Below, in pieces: positions 41,395-51,065 of a stretch of DNA of 55,213 nt; position 1 is the first letter of the stretch, and each line of letters starts with the position of its first letter. The notes beneath the pieces were generated by a model. It did not search any database. It saw only the letters and a program-made list of their open reading frames with translations, and was not told where the DNA came from. This stretch comes from Methylophilaceae bacterium (GTDB lineage: Bacteria; Pseudomonadota; Gammaproteobacteria; Burkholderiales; Methylophilaceae). The DNA lies in contig CANFZA010000005.1 of NCBI GenBank assembly GCA_947451235.1, positions 1 through 55,213 of the forward strand, read 5' to 3'. Position numbers and translations under genes: made by a program.

Positions 41395-42162
41395 ATGCGA
41401 CGTAAGCTAGTTGTAGGCAACTGGAAGTTAAATGGCAGCCTAAGCGAAAATAAACTGCTGATAGCCAGCTTGCTAGTGCGTTTAAATAATATACGCACAG
41501 CTGACTTTGCAATATGCGTTCCATATACATACCTCTTTCAAGCTCAGGCATTGCTGACTGGCACCAATATTTTTTGGGGAGCGCAAAATGTTAGTCAGTT
41601 TAAAGATGGTGCTTACACTTCTTCAATTTCAGCAAACATGATTGCTGATTTCGACTGTAATTTTGCAATTATTGGGCATTCTGAGCGCAGGGCATTAAGT
41701 AATGAAAGTAATCAAAAGGCAGCGAAAAGATTTGCAAGAGTAGTTAATGCAGGCATTACACCTATTTATTGTGTCGGCGAAACCTCTCAAGAACGAGCAG
41801 AAGGCCTAGCAGAAAATGTGGTGAAGAACCAAATTCTGGCAATTACATATGGCCTAGATGATTCAACATTCGAACGTGCAAAGCAAGTCGACATGGTAAT
41901 TGCCTATGAACCGGTATGGGCTATTGGCAATGGCCAAACCGCCAGTCCAGAACAGGCGCAAGATATGCATGCCTTTATTCGCGATTTAATTGCAAAAATA
42001 GATGCTGACTTTTCCAAAAGAGTGAGAATTATTTATGGGGGTAGCGTTACCCAAGAGAATGCTTTGGCATTATTTTCAATGCCAGATATTGATGGTGGCT
42101 TAATCGGTCGCGGCTCATTAATAGCGGAAGAATTTAGTCAAATATGCCTTCTTGCAAGTTAG
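41395..42162 (+). CDS. tpiA: Triosephosphate isomerase
   Basis: 255 aa; RRKLVVGNWKLNGS, IIGHSERRA, VIAYEPVWAIGNG, YGGSV. Confidence 0.96.
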   Translation: MRRKLVVGNWKLNGSLSENKLLIASLLVRLNNIRTADFAICVPYTYLFQAQALLTGTNIFWGAQNVSQFKDGAYTSSISANMIADFDCNFAIIGHSERRALSNESNQKAAKRFARVVNAGITPIYCVGETSQERAEGLAENVVKNQILAITYGLDDSTFERAKQVDMVIAYEPVWAIGNGQTASPEQAQDMHAFIRDLIAKIDADFSKRVRIIYGGSVTQENALALFSMPDIDGGLIGRGSLIAEEFSQICLLAS

Positions 42163-42186
42163 CCGCCTTATTTATCGCACAGGCTA

Positions 42187-42960
42187 TTGAAACAATTGGT
42201 GAGTGGTTTGGAACTTGAAAACAAGATGACTTCGGTAAATAATTTCAACCACAATAGCATTGCAGATGCTTTAACGCAGAATGGCTTTGTATTGGTAGAT
42301 CCGGAAATGTTTTCAGAAGTAGTGGACTCAAGCCTACATGAACTCAACCAACTTAAGATGTATTGGCATCATTTACCATTAGATCCATATCTAAAAGATA
42401 GAGGTAATTATCGCCACCGGCGACATGCTAGCTACACCATCAGTAATAATAAAATCACAACTGCCCCCTACCGCGCTCATTGGCAGTCATTAGAGAACAA
42501 CCAGCTAAATGGGGGTATTCAACGGTGGTATGATTCCCCCGAACCCAACCTTACAGTTCGCACATCTTGGCAAAATATTTTATTAGGAATAACTAAGCTA
42601 TTGAATTTAGTAAACCCTGCTACGGCCAAATGGTTTGTGGAGGCCCATCAATTTCGCATTAACACACTTAGCGGAACTGGGCTTCCTACCCCTGAAGGTG
42701 TGCATCGAGATGGGGCTGATTTTGTGGGTATTATTTTAGTAGACCGAGAACAAATTCAAGGGGGAGAATCCAGAATTCTTTATGCAGATGGATCGATGTG
42801 CCTAGCTAAAACACTAACCAGCTCTTGGACTTTATTGATGATTGATGACACGCGCATGCTGCATGAAACCACTGCAATCACATCAAATTCTTCAAGTGGT
42901 TACAGGGATACACTAGTACTGACTTTCCATAAGAGTGGATTTCAAGAGCCAAAATATTAA
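42187..42960 (+). CDS. 2-oxoglutarate/Fe(II)-dependent dioxygenase family protein (PF10014-like)
   Basis: HRDGADFVGIILV (H-x-D), distal LHET and YRDTLVLTF; the TTG 42187 start is uncertain, ATG 42226 is an alternative. Confidence 0.75.
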   Translation: MKQLVSGLELENKMTSVNNFNHNSIADALTQNGFVLVDPEMFSEVVDSSLHELNQLKMYWHHLPLDPYLKDRGNYRHRRHASYTISNNKITTAPYRAHWQSLENNQLNGGIQRWYDSPEPNLTVRTSWQNILLGITKLLNLVNPATAKWFVEAHQFRINTLSGTGLPTPEGVHRDGADFVGIILVDREQIQGGESRILYADGSMCLAKTLTSSWTLLMIDDTRMLHETTAITSNSSSGYRDTLVLTFHKSGFQEPKY

Positions 42961-43031
42961 TGGCTCAATTTATAAGGAATTGGCGTTCACACATTAAAAT
43001 TTTTACAACAGCAGCCTAATTCTAAATAACT

Positions 43032-43057
43032 TTAGTTTGACCTTCACGTCAAACTAA
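43032..43057. terminator. Inverted repeat between convergent genes, likely terminator
   Basis: TTAGTTTGAC-CTTCAC-GTCAAACTAA, perfect 10-bp stem. Confidence 0.55.
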
Positions 43058-43063
43058 GCATTT

Positions 43064-45697
43064 CTAAGCAATTCTAAGCGCAGCTTCAAACTCATCAATT
43101 GGCATGGGTTTACCAAACAAATATCCTTGGTAATGCAGGCAACCATTATTTAAAAGTAGCTGCTGTTGCTCAATCGTTTCTACGCCTTCAGCAATAACAT
43201 CTAAGTGCAGAGACTGAGCCATAGCAATAATGGTGTATACAATGGCTTGATCATTGTTATCAGTTCCAATATCTCTCACAAATGATTGGTCTATTTTCAG
43301 CTGAGTCAGCGGCAAGCTTTTAAGATATTGCAATGATGAATAGCCTGTTCCAAAATCATCTAAAGAGAAATGTATTCCTATATTTTTCAAGGCATTCATT
43401 GTGGCAATGGTGTCTTCTATATTGTTCAGCAGCATACTTTCAGTGAGTTCAAACTTAAGCATCATTGGGGCTATCGCATGGCGTAGCACCGCAGCCTGCA
43501 CTAGCGCCACAAAATTAGATTGATAGAATTGTTTAGCACTAACGTTGATTGATATTGTGAGATCACGAGTGAGCGGGTCTTGTTCCCATTGTTTAAGCTG
43601 AGCGCAGGCGGTCTCTAGCACCCACAGTCCAATGGGTAGAATAAGGCATGTATCTTCGGCCAACGGGATAAAATGAACAGGGGGAATTAAGCCGCGCTCT
43701 GGGTGTACCCAGCGAATCAAAGCCTCGGCGCCTAATGGACGCTCGGAAATACCGACCTGAACTTGGTAATACAGATGAAATTGCTGCTGATCAAGCGCTT
43801 TACGTAGCTCACGCTCTAGGTCTACCCGGGCATCAATGGTTTGTTGCATGTTTGGGTCGAAGAATCGCAGCATATTCCGGCCTGCTTTTTTAGCCTGATA
43901 CATGGCGATATCTGCATGCTTAAGCAAATCTTCTTTAGACTGCTCATGACTACTAAAGAGGGTGACACCGATGCTAGGTGTGCTGTGGTATTCGTGTGTA
44001 GCCAACTTATAAGGCTGATTAAGTGCTGCGAGAATTTTTTCACCAATCACTTCTGCCTGTGCAGCGGCCTCATGCGCTGATTCACTCAGATCTTCTAGCA
44101 TGATAACGTATTCATCACCACCTAAGCGTGCCACTGTATCGCCCTCACGGACTACATTAGTTAAGCGTTCAGCCACTTGCTGCAACAACAGATCCCCAAC
44201 ATCATGGCCTAGGCTGTCGTTTAGCGTTTTAAAATGATCAAGATCAAGGAAGAGTATCGCGCCATCTCTGCCACTACGGGTACTAGAGGCTAAAGCTTGA
44301 TTCAATCTGTCTATTAATAGCCGTCGATTAGGCAAACTAGTGAGAGTGTCGTAAAAAGCTAACTGTTGAATTTCATCGCCAGCTTGCTTGCGTTCTGTAA
44401 TATCGTGCGCAATGCCCAGCACGCCTAGCAGGTTTCCTTCTTTATCCCGCAGTGAGGTTTTAGTCGTTTCAAATAAGCCGCGATAACCATTGTCAGCGAA
44501 AGTTAGCCACTCTTCATTGAAGTTAGGTTTTTGTGTGAGCATCGCCATTCTGTCGTTCTCTCTAAAAGAATCGGCCAGCGTTTTGTCGACAAAATCGTAA
44601 TCCGTTTTGCCGATCACATTTTGCTCTGTTGTACCACAAAATCGTTCGAACATATGGTTACAAGACATGTAAACGCCTTCTGCATCTTTTAGCCAGATGA
44701 GGTCAGGAATAGCATTTACCAATGAGATCAGTTGAGTTTCACTCTTTTGCAGCCTAAGCGCATTTTGTTTAACTTCTTCAACATAAGTGGTCATTGCCAT
44801 GCCCACTGTTGATATGATTAGCATGTAAGACCAGTAATTAAATAGTTCAGCTCTGGCAATGTCGTGCGAAAAAAATCCGACCCCATGATATGCGCCAAAT
44901 AGCCCTTGTATTGCGATCATCAGCACCACCAATGTGACCCATTGAGCTTTTAAGCGTATCGCAATCCAGGCAACAAAAAGAAACATAACGTAACCTTTTG
45001 GTGTGTCACTAAAATATTGGTGGAACCAGTCTAGAAAAACAATTTGACCAAATATAAAGGTTGCGACTACCAGTAACGCCCCTTCCAATATCCGTATATT
45101 CGAAAATCGCTTCTGATGCATTTTCTGCGGGGATTTAACTTGGTGCCACGCTAAGATTAATGTAGTGATTATTACGACACCTAATGTATCGCCCATCCAC
45201 CAATGCAGTACGTTCTGTAAATAATTCTCAGGGGTGATGAACCCAGAAAGCAATAAAGATAACGGCCCAACAATGCCTCCGAATAAGCTTGCAACGCCAC
45301 CACCCAGTACAATTAAGTGTAAATAATTTGGTAGTGAATCTAAATATGAGGTTGATTTTTTGTCACGGGTGAGTAGCCAAAACCCTAAAAGAGGCTCTAC
45401 GACATTCACCAGAGTGATTCCACCAATGGCCCATAGAGAGTCATCTAACAATACGTTAAGAATCAGAGAGCCGAGGAATATTCCCCAAATGTAACGCTTT
45501 CCGCCAATCAGGAGTGCTGCAAGCGCTAACCCACTTGGTGGCCAAATAATACTTACGATTCCGTTGCCACTGAATGTGAGTTGAAATATCATCCCCAATA
45601 ACAGGTAGAGCGTGGCGACAACTAGCTGCTTGAACAATGCACTAAAAGTGCTCGAAAAACTAAAGTTCACTGCAGGAAAAAGTGTGGTGGCGTTCAT
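43064..45697 (-). CDS. MASE1-PAS-GGDEF-EAL c-di-GMP signalling protein
   Basis: 877 aa; MASE1-like TM region, PAS, DTLTSLPNRRLLIDRL...RLGGDEYVIML, EALIRWVHPERGLI, DDFGTGYSSLQYLKSLP. Confidence 0.92.
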   Translation of the reverse strand: MNATTLFPAVNFSFSSTFSALFKQLVVATLYLLLGMIFQLTFSGNGIVSIIWPPSGLALAALLIGGKRYIWGIFLGSLILNVLLDDSLWAIGGITLVNVVEPLLGFWLLTRDKKSTSYLDSLPNYLHLIVLGGGVASLFGGIVGPLSLLLSGFITPENYLQNVLHWWMGDTLGVVIITTLILAWHQVKSPQKMHQKRFSNIRILEGALLVVATFIFGQIVFLDWFHQYFSDTPKGYVMFLFVAWIAIRLKAQWVTLVVLMIAIQGLFGAYHGVGFFSHDIARAELFNYWSYMLIISTVGMAMTTYVEEVKQNALRLQKSETQLISLVNAIPDLIWLKDAEGVYMSCNHMFERFCGTTEQNVIGKTDYDFVDKTLADSFRENDRMAMLTQKPNFNEEWLTFADNGYRGLFETTKTSLRDKEGNLLGVLGIAHDITERKQAGDEIQQLAFYDTLTSLPNRRLLIDRLNQALASSTRSGRDGAILFLDLDHFKTLNDSLGHDVGDLLLQQVAERLTNVVREGDTVARLGGDEYVIMLEDLSESAHEAAAQAEVIGEKILAALNQPYKLATHEYHSTPSIGVTLFSSHEQSKEDLLKHADIAMYQAKKAGRNMLRFFDPNMQQTIDARVDLERELRKALDQQQFHLYYQVQVGISERPLGAEALIRWVHPERGLIPPVHFIPLAEDTCLILPIGLWVLETACAQLKQWEQDPLTRDLTISINVSAKQFYQSNFVALVQAAVLRHAIAPMMLKFELTESMLLNNIEDTIATMNALKNIGIHFSLDDFGTGYSSLQYLKSLPLTQLKIDQSFVRDIGTDNNDQAIVYTIIAMAQSLHLDVIAEGVETIEQQQLLLNNGCLHYQGYLFGKPMPIDEFEAALRIA

Positions 45698-45846
45698 ATT
45701 TACTAGCTTGACTAAAAAACGCTGGCTGAGCGACTCTCAACTATCGGTTGATTTGAATATACACCTAAATCCTAGTCGCTATTATTTATTTCGTTGCATC
45801 TCGTCAAATGAATGTTATCAACATCGTCGTATTGATGTGATTTTTC

Positions 45847-47406
45847 TTAAACAGCATTGATATGATTAAGTAAGTATTGAGCGCGTGCTTGCACCTCAAC
45901 TTTATCAGCCTCACTAAATCGATCTACATTCTTAGTCATCAATGCGGTACGTGGGTTACGGCTAAACGTGTCGTAATGCTTAATTAAAAAATGCCAGTAA
46001 AGCGTGGTCGTTGGGCAGGCAGTGTCACCTGTTTTCAGTTCTGGCTTGTATTTGCAATCACTGCAATAGTTACTCATGCGTTTAATATACGCACCACTAG
46101 CCACATAAGGTTTACTGGTAAAGCGCCCGCCATTGGCATACAAAGCCATACCAGCAACATTGGGTAGCTCTACCCACTCTACGGCATCTACATACACAGC
46201 TAAATACCAAGCTTCAACTTCACGTGGATTTAGCTCAGCCAAAACGCCAAACATACCTGTAACCATCAGGCGTTGAATATGGTGAGCATAACCTTGCTGC
46301 ATGGTGTCATTAATCGTTTGCTTCATGCAGTTCATATCAGTCTCGCCAGTCCAATACCAACTTGGCAATGCTCGCATATGGTTGTAATGATTGGCCTCGC
46401 CCAACTGTGGCATATCAAGCCAATATACACCGCGTATAAACTCGCGCCAGCCTAGTATTTGCCGAATAAACCCTTCTACACTAGCAAGCGGCAATTGATG
46501 TTGATGATAGGCTGCAACCGCTGCCGCAATGACTTCTCGCGGATTTAACAGCTTTAAATTAAGCGAAGTAGAAAGCAAAGAATGCCACAAATATGGGCTT
46601 TGGCGACTATCGGCTGATTGCCACATGGCGTCTTGATGATCGCCAAAACCGATCAACTTGTGCTCGATAAAGTCAGCCAAAAACTTAAGTGCAGCGGCGC
46701 GCGTAACTGGCCAAATAAAGTTGCTTAAATTGCCGGGGTGATTTTTAAAATGTTTCTCAACAGTATCGATAACCGCTTGGGTAAGTTTATCAATACTCAC
46801 TTGTGGCGCTGAGGGTGAATTTTGCGGCCCAGCTTTGCCAAAGGTTTTGCGGTTCTCAGCATCATAATTCCAAGCACCGCCTACTGGCTCATTACCCTGC
46901 ATCAACACGTCATATTTCTGGCGCATTTTTCGGTAAAAAAACTCCATGCGTAATTGCTTGCTTGCTTTTGCCCAATGTATAAAATCGGCTTTTGAACACA
47001 TAAAATGTGTGTCATCTCGCACCACTAACTGCGTATTAAATTCTTTACATAGCGCAATTAAATCTTGCTCTAACTGATATTCACCGGGCTCGCAAATAAT
47101 GACTTTTTGCGGCTTTAAGATGGAGATTTGTTCTGCCCAAGCGGCTTTAAGTGTTTCAAAACCATGTTCGCCTAACTTTAAATAACTACCCTTTAAGCCG
47201 TTTGAATATTGGCTGGAAAACACATCGTAGAAATGACGCATGGCAGATAAAAAAAGCACAATACGCGCTTTATGGCTCCAAACCTTTGTTGCTTCATGAC
47301 TCACTTCCGCCATAAAAATAGCATCTTGCGCAGCGTCAAAACCATCTAATGCTGGGTTATCGAGATTTAATTGGTCGCCCAAAATTAAAATAAGATTTCT
47401 TGTCAT
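45847..47406 (-). CDS. Cryptochrome/photolyase family protein, FeS-BCP ((6-4) photolyase) type
   Basis: 519 aa; RNLILILGDQLNLDNPALDGFD, ILGWREFIRGVYW, YCSDCKYKPELKTGDTACPTTTLYWHFL with Fe-S cysteines. Confidence 0.9.
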   Translation of the reverse strand: MTRNLILILGDQLNLDNPALDGFDAAQDAIFMAEVSHEATKVWSHKARIVLFLSAMRHFYDVFSSQYSNGLKGSYLKLGEHGFETLKAAWAEQISILKPQKVIICEPGEYQLEQDLIALCKEFNTQLVVRDDTHFMCSKADFIHWAKASKQLRMEFFYRKMRQKYDVLMQGNEPVGGAWNYDAENRKTFGKAGPQNSPSAPQVSIDKLTQAVIDTVEKHFKNHPGNLSNFIWPVTRAAALKFLADFIEHKLIGFGDHQDAMWQSADSRQSPYLWHSLLSTSLNLKLLNPREVIAAAVAAYHQHQLPLASVEGFIRQILGWREFIRGVYWLDMPQLGEANHYNHMRALPSWYWTGETDMNCMKQTINDTMQQGYAHHIQRLMVTGMFGVLAELNPREVEAWYLAVYVDAVEWVELPNVAGMALYANGGRFTSKPYVASGAYIKRMSNYCSDCKYKPELKTGDTACPTTTLYWHFLIKHYDTFSRNPRTALMTKNVDRFSEADKVEVQARAQYLLNHINAV

Positions 47407-47519
47407 GCGTCAGTGTTGGCTTAGTTATAAACGTGAGATTATTTGAGGGTTTTGGGTCATTTGGCAGCTTTGCGACATGGCTCTGACCAGGATTCTATTG
47501 CATCCTAAAATTCACTGAC

Positions 47520-47996
47520 TTACTCAGCAACCACTTGGCCGCCTTTGTAAATGGTGGTTGATTTTACACTGCCATCTTTAGCCCAAGCAGACTCAACGCC
47601 ATCTTTCTTACCAAGTATAAAGTGAGCTTCTACCCTTTTTTGGCCGCTTTCGTACCACTGTATAAATACGCCATGTTCTTGCCCTGCTTGGTAATGCGCT
47701 TCTAACTTAAGCTGACCGTTTTCATACCATTGATTCCAAACGCCATCCTCTTTATCATTGACATAATTAGTTTGAATCTGCTTGTTACCGCGGGGGTAAT
47801 AAAAAATTTCCAGCCCTTCTTTTTTGCCTTTTTTGATGTTTACTTCGTATTTTGTTTTGCCATCAGAAAACTTCTCTTCGTATTTTCCCGTAAAAGCTTT
47901 ATCAAAAAAAGTTTGCGCACTAACCATGTTACTCATTGCCAGGTAGTTGATTGCAAATAACATGATTACAAATAATTTTAAAATGAGTTTTTTCAT
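47520..47996 (-). CDS. MORN/YwqK-like repeat secreted protein
   Basis: Signal peptide MKKLILKLFVIMLFAINYLAMSNMVSAQ, then WYENGQLKLEAHYQAGQEHGVFIQWYESGQKRVEAHF repeats; start set at ATG 47996. Confidence 0.8.
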   Translation of the reverse strand: MKKLILKLFVIMLFAINYLAMSNMVSAQTFFDKAFTGKYEEKFSDGKTKYEVNIKKGKKEGLEIFYYPRGNKQIQTNYVNDKEDGVWNQWYENGQLKLEAHYQAGQEHGVFIQWYESGQKRVEAHFILGKKDGVESAWAKDGSVKSTTIYKGGQVVAE

Positions 47997-48144
47997 AATA
48001 TTAAGTACTAAATTGAACATGTCTGATATCAAACAATGTTGAAATGTTCCCGTCAATACTGAATATAGTCTGGTAAACAGTACTTAATACTATTTTTATA
48101 GCATGTCTGCAGACCGTAAGATCTGGCTTTCGTTACCCATTACT

Positions 48145-50697
48145 TCATGCTAATTGTTTCTGCTCATTCACTGATTCAAATGGGTTACTTAGCATATTGA
48201 GTAGATATTTAATATCTATCGATTGAATTAGAAGCTTGCCATTATTGGCTTTAATTATTTGTTTGATCAACACACCATCACTAGTAACGGCAAGCGGCGT
48301 CATCGTCACTTGGCTCAAACCAAACTGTGCCACAGAATGCAACGCCCCTACGAGCAGGCCTATTTTGTGGTGACCATATTCGATAACAATGACTTGGCTA
48401 TTGCTATCCACTACAGAAACCTCACCACTCAATAAAAAGCCAAGATCAAACACCCAAGCATAGTTCTTATTATCGGTTTCATGTTGTATTGCCAATATAC
48501 CAACGCGCTCAGAACGGCTACCGATGGAAACTGAAGAAATTTCTGATGCTGATAGTGCTTCCAGCACATACTCAGCCTCGATTGCAAACAATCCTCCATC
48601 AATAAAAAAGGTAGCGAATTCAGGATCACCTGATTTAATCGGTGCGGCTTCAATAATTGAGGCCGAGTTATTACCTGAACTTGCCCGCTCTCTAACCTCG
48701 CCAAAAGAATCGTAGACCACTGCGATAATATCTTCCTTGTATCCATCGTTAACTTTGAATTCTCGATAACCGTAAGAAGCGCTGCACCCAAGTATTGAAT
48801 AATGCCCATCATGTATCACAATTCTAGAGGCACTTTTACCACTGGGTAACGCAAGTAAATCTGCACCAATATCCAATGAAGTGCCTACTGGACGGGTTGG
48901 GTCTGTGCTAGCAATAATATGGCCTTGCCTGTCGATATATAAGGCTTGAATAGATTCTTTTTCGGCTATGCCGCCCTGCAGCATAGCCAATAATTCAGAC
49001 GCTGAATCGAAGACAATGCCAATACCACCAACCACAGCATCACTACCTGGCGCCATAATGGCCGCATGGTAAATGTAGGTTGGCGCATTGTCATACAGAG
49101 CATCGACCTCAAACGGAGACACATAATATTGCTGCTCGGTTCGTAAAGACAGCACTCGCGCTAATGTCGTTTCGTCTATTTTTGTACCAACGATAGAATC
49201 GTCGCCATTCATTGAATTGGTACTGGCAATGATGCAGCCAGATTTGTCATAGACAAAAATACGGGTATAAACCGTATAAAGCTCATTGATATACGCCAGA
49301 ATCTCGGTAATCTTGGCAACAGTTGTGCTGTCAATAATCTGAGAAGCAAGCGCTACTCTTAATTCAGGCGTCACCGCCCACCAACGACAATCGTCAGAGC
49401 GTTCGTATAGATTACGGTCTAGTAAATCTACTAATAGATGTGATAAAAATTCGGAATCTTGTAATCTCGAGGCCAGTACGGTTTCATAGAGATCATTAAT
49501 GGATTGCGCGAATAACTCATTGCTTCGAGTGCCAGTCTCGCTAATCTGATCTAAAATAGTTTTTAGTTTCAACAATTCACCACTTTGCCCAGCAGTCATC
49601 ACTTGGCCATTCCAAACCACTCGTCTGATGGTGGATGCCGCAGTCATCACTTCAAAAAGTGGTGGGCAAAAAGATTGAGCATGTGACAGCAAGCCTTCTG
49701 CTACCGTTGAGTCTAAAGATTTTAATGCATTGCTTTCTTTGCCAGTAAAAGCGATTTCCACTGGAATCATCACTTGGCCTTGCCAGCCCAAAGGTCCCAG
49801 ATAACCTTGGTAACCATCTGCAATAAACGTACGGATTAAATACTCACGTCCACCGTACATTTTCAAATTTGATTGACCATCGCAATTTACCGGCACTGTT
49901 GCGCCTACTGGAACCCAACGTAAATCGCTAGTCTCGATGACGCGGTTGTTACCATCTAACAAAAGCATGACAGAACGTCCAGAAGAGTCACCATGCGACT
50001 TAAATATACCGGCCATTTCCTCAACAAAATTGAAGCACAGGCACAACACGCCAATCACTTCGCCAGTGTCCTGATGCAACATACGTTTTGAATAAATCAG
50101 CGCCTTATCTTTACTCGGCCGTAGATCTGAAGCTCGATAAGTTTCTACATATTGATCAGAGGCTAAGGTTTCAGCAATAAGAGGGTCTAAGCTTCCTTCA
50201 ATCGGGGTTTCTTCATTAATTTGCACCAAAACGTTGCCATCTACGTCTAGTAAAATAATTTCATCGTATACCGTATATTTTCTTCTGTAGGCGTGCAAAC
50301 GTGCTCGAATACTATCTTCGCTGCCGGATAAGCCTGCAACAAAGGCACATAACTCTTTATCGGTAGCTAAAAAACCTACGTCAGCGGTACGCTCATAAAG
50401 ATTACGCACTAAAATATCGATTACATACTGCGCTTTAGTGCCTATTTCATTCAATACGGTGGCTACTTTTTCTTGCACTAAACTCAGTACAAGCTCTTTT
50501 TCTAGCCGATTAAAGCCTTCTCGTGTTGCGGCCATCGTAGGTAGAATGCTTTTAGCTTCAACAGGACAATTCATCTTGGCAGAGGATTCAATAATGCGCC
50601 ACATCAGGTTGAGTTCATGCAAAGATTGCTCGCATCGAATAACATCTCTCATGTAAGGGAGAAAATTATCAATCTGAACTGAAGTTATTTGACTCAT
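48145..50697 (-). CDS. Large sensor protein with duplicated Cache/PAS-like module and C-terminal CheW domain
   Basis: About 850 aa from MSQITSV; modules NLYERTADVGFLATDKEL...YTVYDEIILLDVDGNVLVQINEE and NLYERSDDCRWWAVTPEL...YTVYTRIFVYDKSGCIIASTN; C-terminal CheW-like FATFFIDGGLFAIEAEYVLEAL...VGILAIQHE...IVIEYGHHKIGLLV. Confidence 0.8.
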   Translation of the reverse strand: MSQITSVQIDNFLPYMRDVIRCEQSLHELNLMWRIIESSAKMNCPVEAKSILPTMAATREGFNRLEKELVLSLVQEKVATVLNEIGTKAQYVIDILVRNLYERTADVGFLATDKELCAFVAGLSGSEDSIRARLHAYRRKYTVYDEIILLDVDGNVLVQINEETPIEGSLDPLIAETLASDQYVETYRASDLRPSKDKALIYSKRMLHQDTGEVIGVLCLCFNFVEEMAGIFKSHGDSSGRSVMLLLDGNNRVIETSDLRWVPVGATVPVNCDGQSNLKMYGGREYLIRTFIADGYQGYLGPLGWQGQVMIPVEIAFTGKESNALKSLDSTVAEGLLSHAQSFCPPLFEVMTAASTIRRVVWNGQVMTAGQSGELLKLKTILDQISETGTRSNELFAQSINDLYETVLASRLQDSEFLSHLLVDLLDRNLYERSDDCRWWAVTPELRVALASQIIDSTTVAKITEILAYINELYTVYTRIFVYDKSGCIIASTNSMNGDDSIVGTKIDETTLARVLSLRTEQQYYVSPFEVDALYDNAPTYIYHAAIMAPGSDAVVGGIGIVFDSASELLAMLQGGIAEKESIQALYIDRQGHIIASTDPTRPVGTSLDIGADLLALPSGKSASRIVIHDGHYSILGCSASYGYREFKVNDGYKEDIIAVVYDSFGEVRERASSGNNSASIIEAAPIKSGDPEFATFFIDGGLFAIEAEYVLEALSASEISSVSIGSRSERVGILAIQHETDNKNYAWVFDLGFLLSGEVSVVDSNSQVIVIEYGHHKIGLLVGALHSVAQFGLSQVTMTPLAVTSDGVLIKQIIKANNGKLLIQSIDIKYLLNMLSNPFESVNEQKQLA

Positions 50698-50962
50698 ACA
50701 TTTATCCGTTAAATTATTATCATCGTCAATAATGACCGACCTTATAAATTTATAGGTAAGCAAAATGTAAGCCATCTTAAAAATAACGTTAATGAAAGTA
50801 ATGAGTGGCGGTTTACTCATCAATCGAATGCATTAGCGGCTTATTTTTGGTGCATTCGCGCTTACGAGCACTTTAAAAGTGCATCACACAAAACGGCTTA
50901 CTTTACCATTGCATGGGCTTACTTTAGCAGCAAATATTAATAGCTAAAAGTTACGGTAATGA

Positions 50963-51030
50963 GCCTTAATTAATCCAGTCACCTTAATTGAGATGCCCAC
51001 TTAATTGAGATATTCACCTAATTCCACCCA
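50963..51030. repeat. About 17/18-bp tandem repeat, 4 imperfect units
   Basis: gccttaattaatccagtca/ccttaattgagatgccca/cttaattgagatattca/cctaattccaccca. Confidence 0.6.
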
Positions 51031-51065
51031 ATAATGACAACATCTCCATGGTGACTTTTAAATAA

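Noticed and set aside
38132-42162. Complete Calvin-Benson operon
   Set aside because: No RuBisCO, phosphoribulokinase or transketolase genes in the window
37552-43020. attL/attR pair (second copy of the tRNA-Arg 3' end) bounding the putative island
   Set aside because: No convincing duplicate of ggttcgactcctgtcgggcgcacca was noticed downstream in the window, so island boundaries are not claimed
48429-48812. 127-aa minus ORF in another frame of the CheW-domain gene
   Set aside because: Internal out-of-frame ORF within a convincing long coding sequence
50698-50823. N-terminal extension of the CheW-domain ORF (MMSKPPLITFINVIFKMAYILL...)
   Set aside because: Likely intergenic read-through; MSQITSV at 50697 is the more plausible start, so no N-terminal TM is claimed
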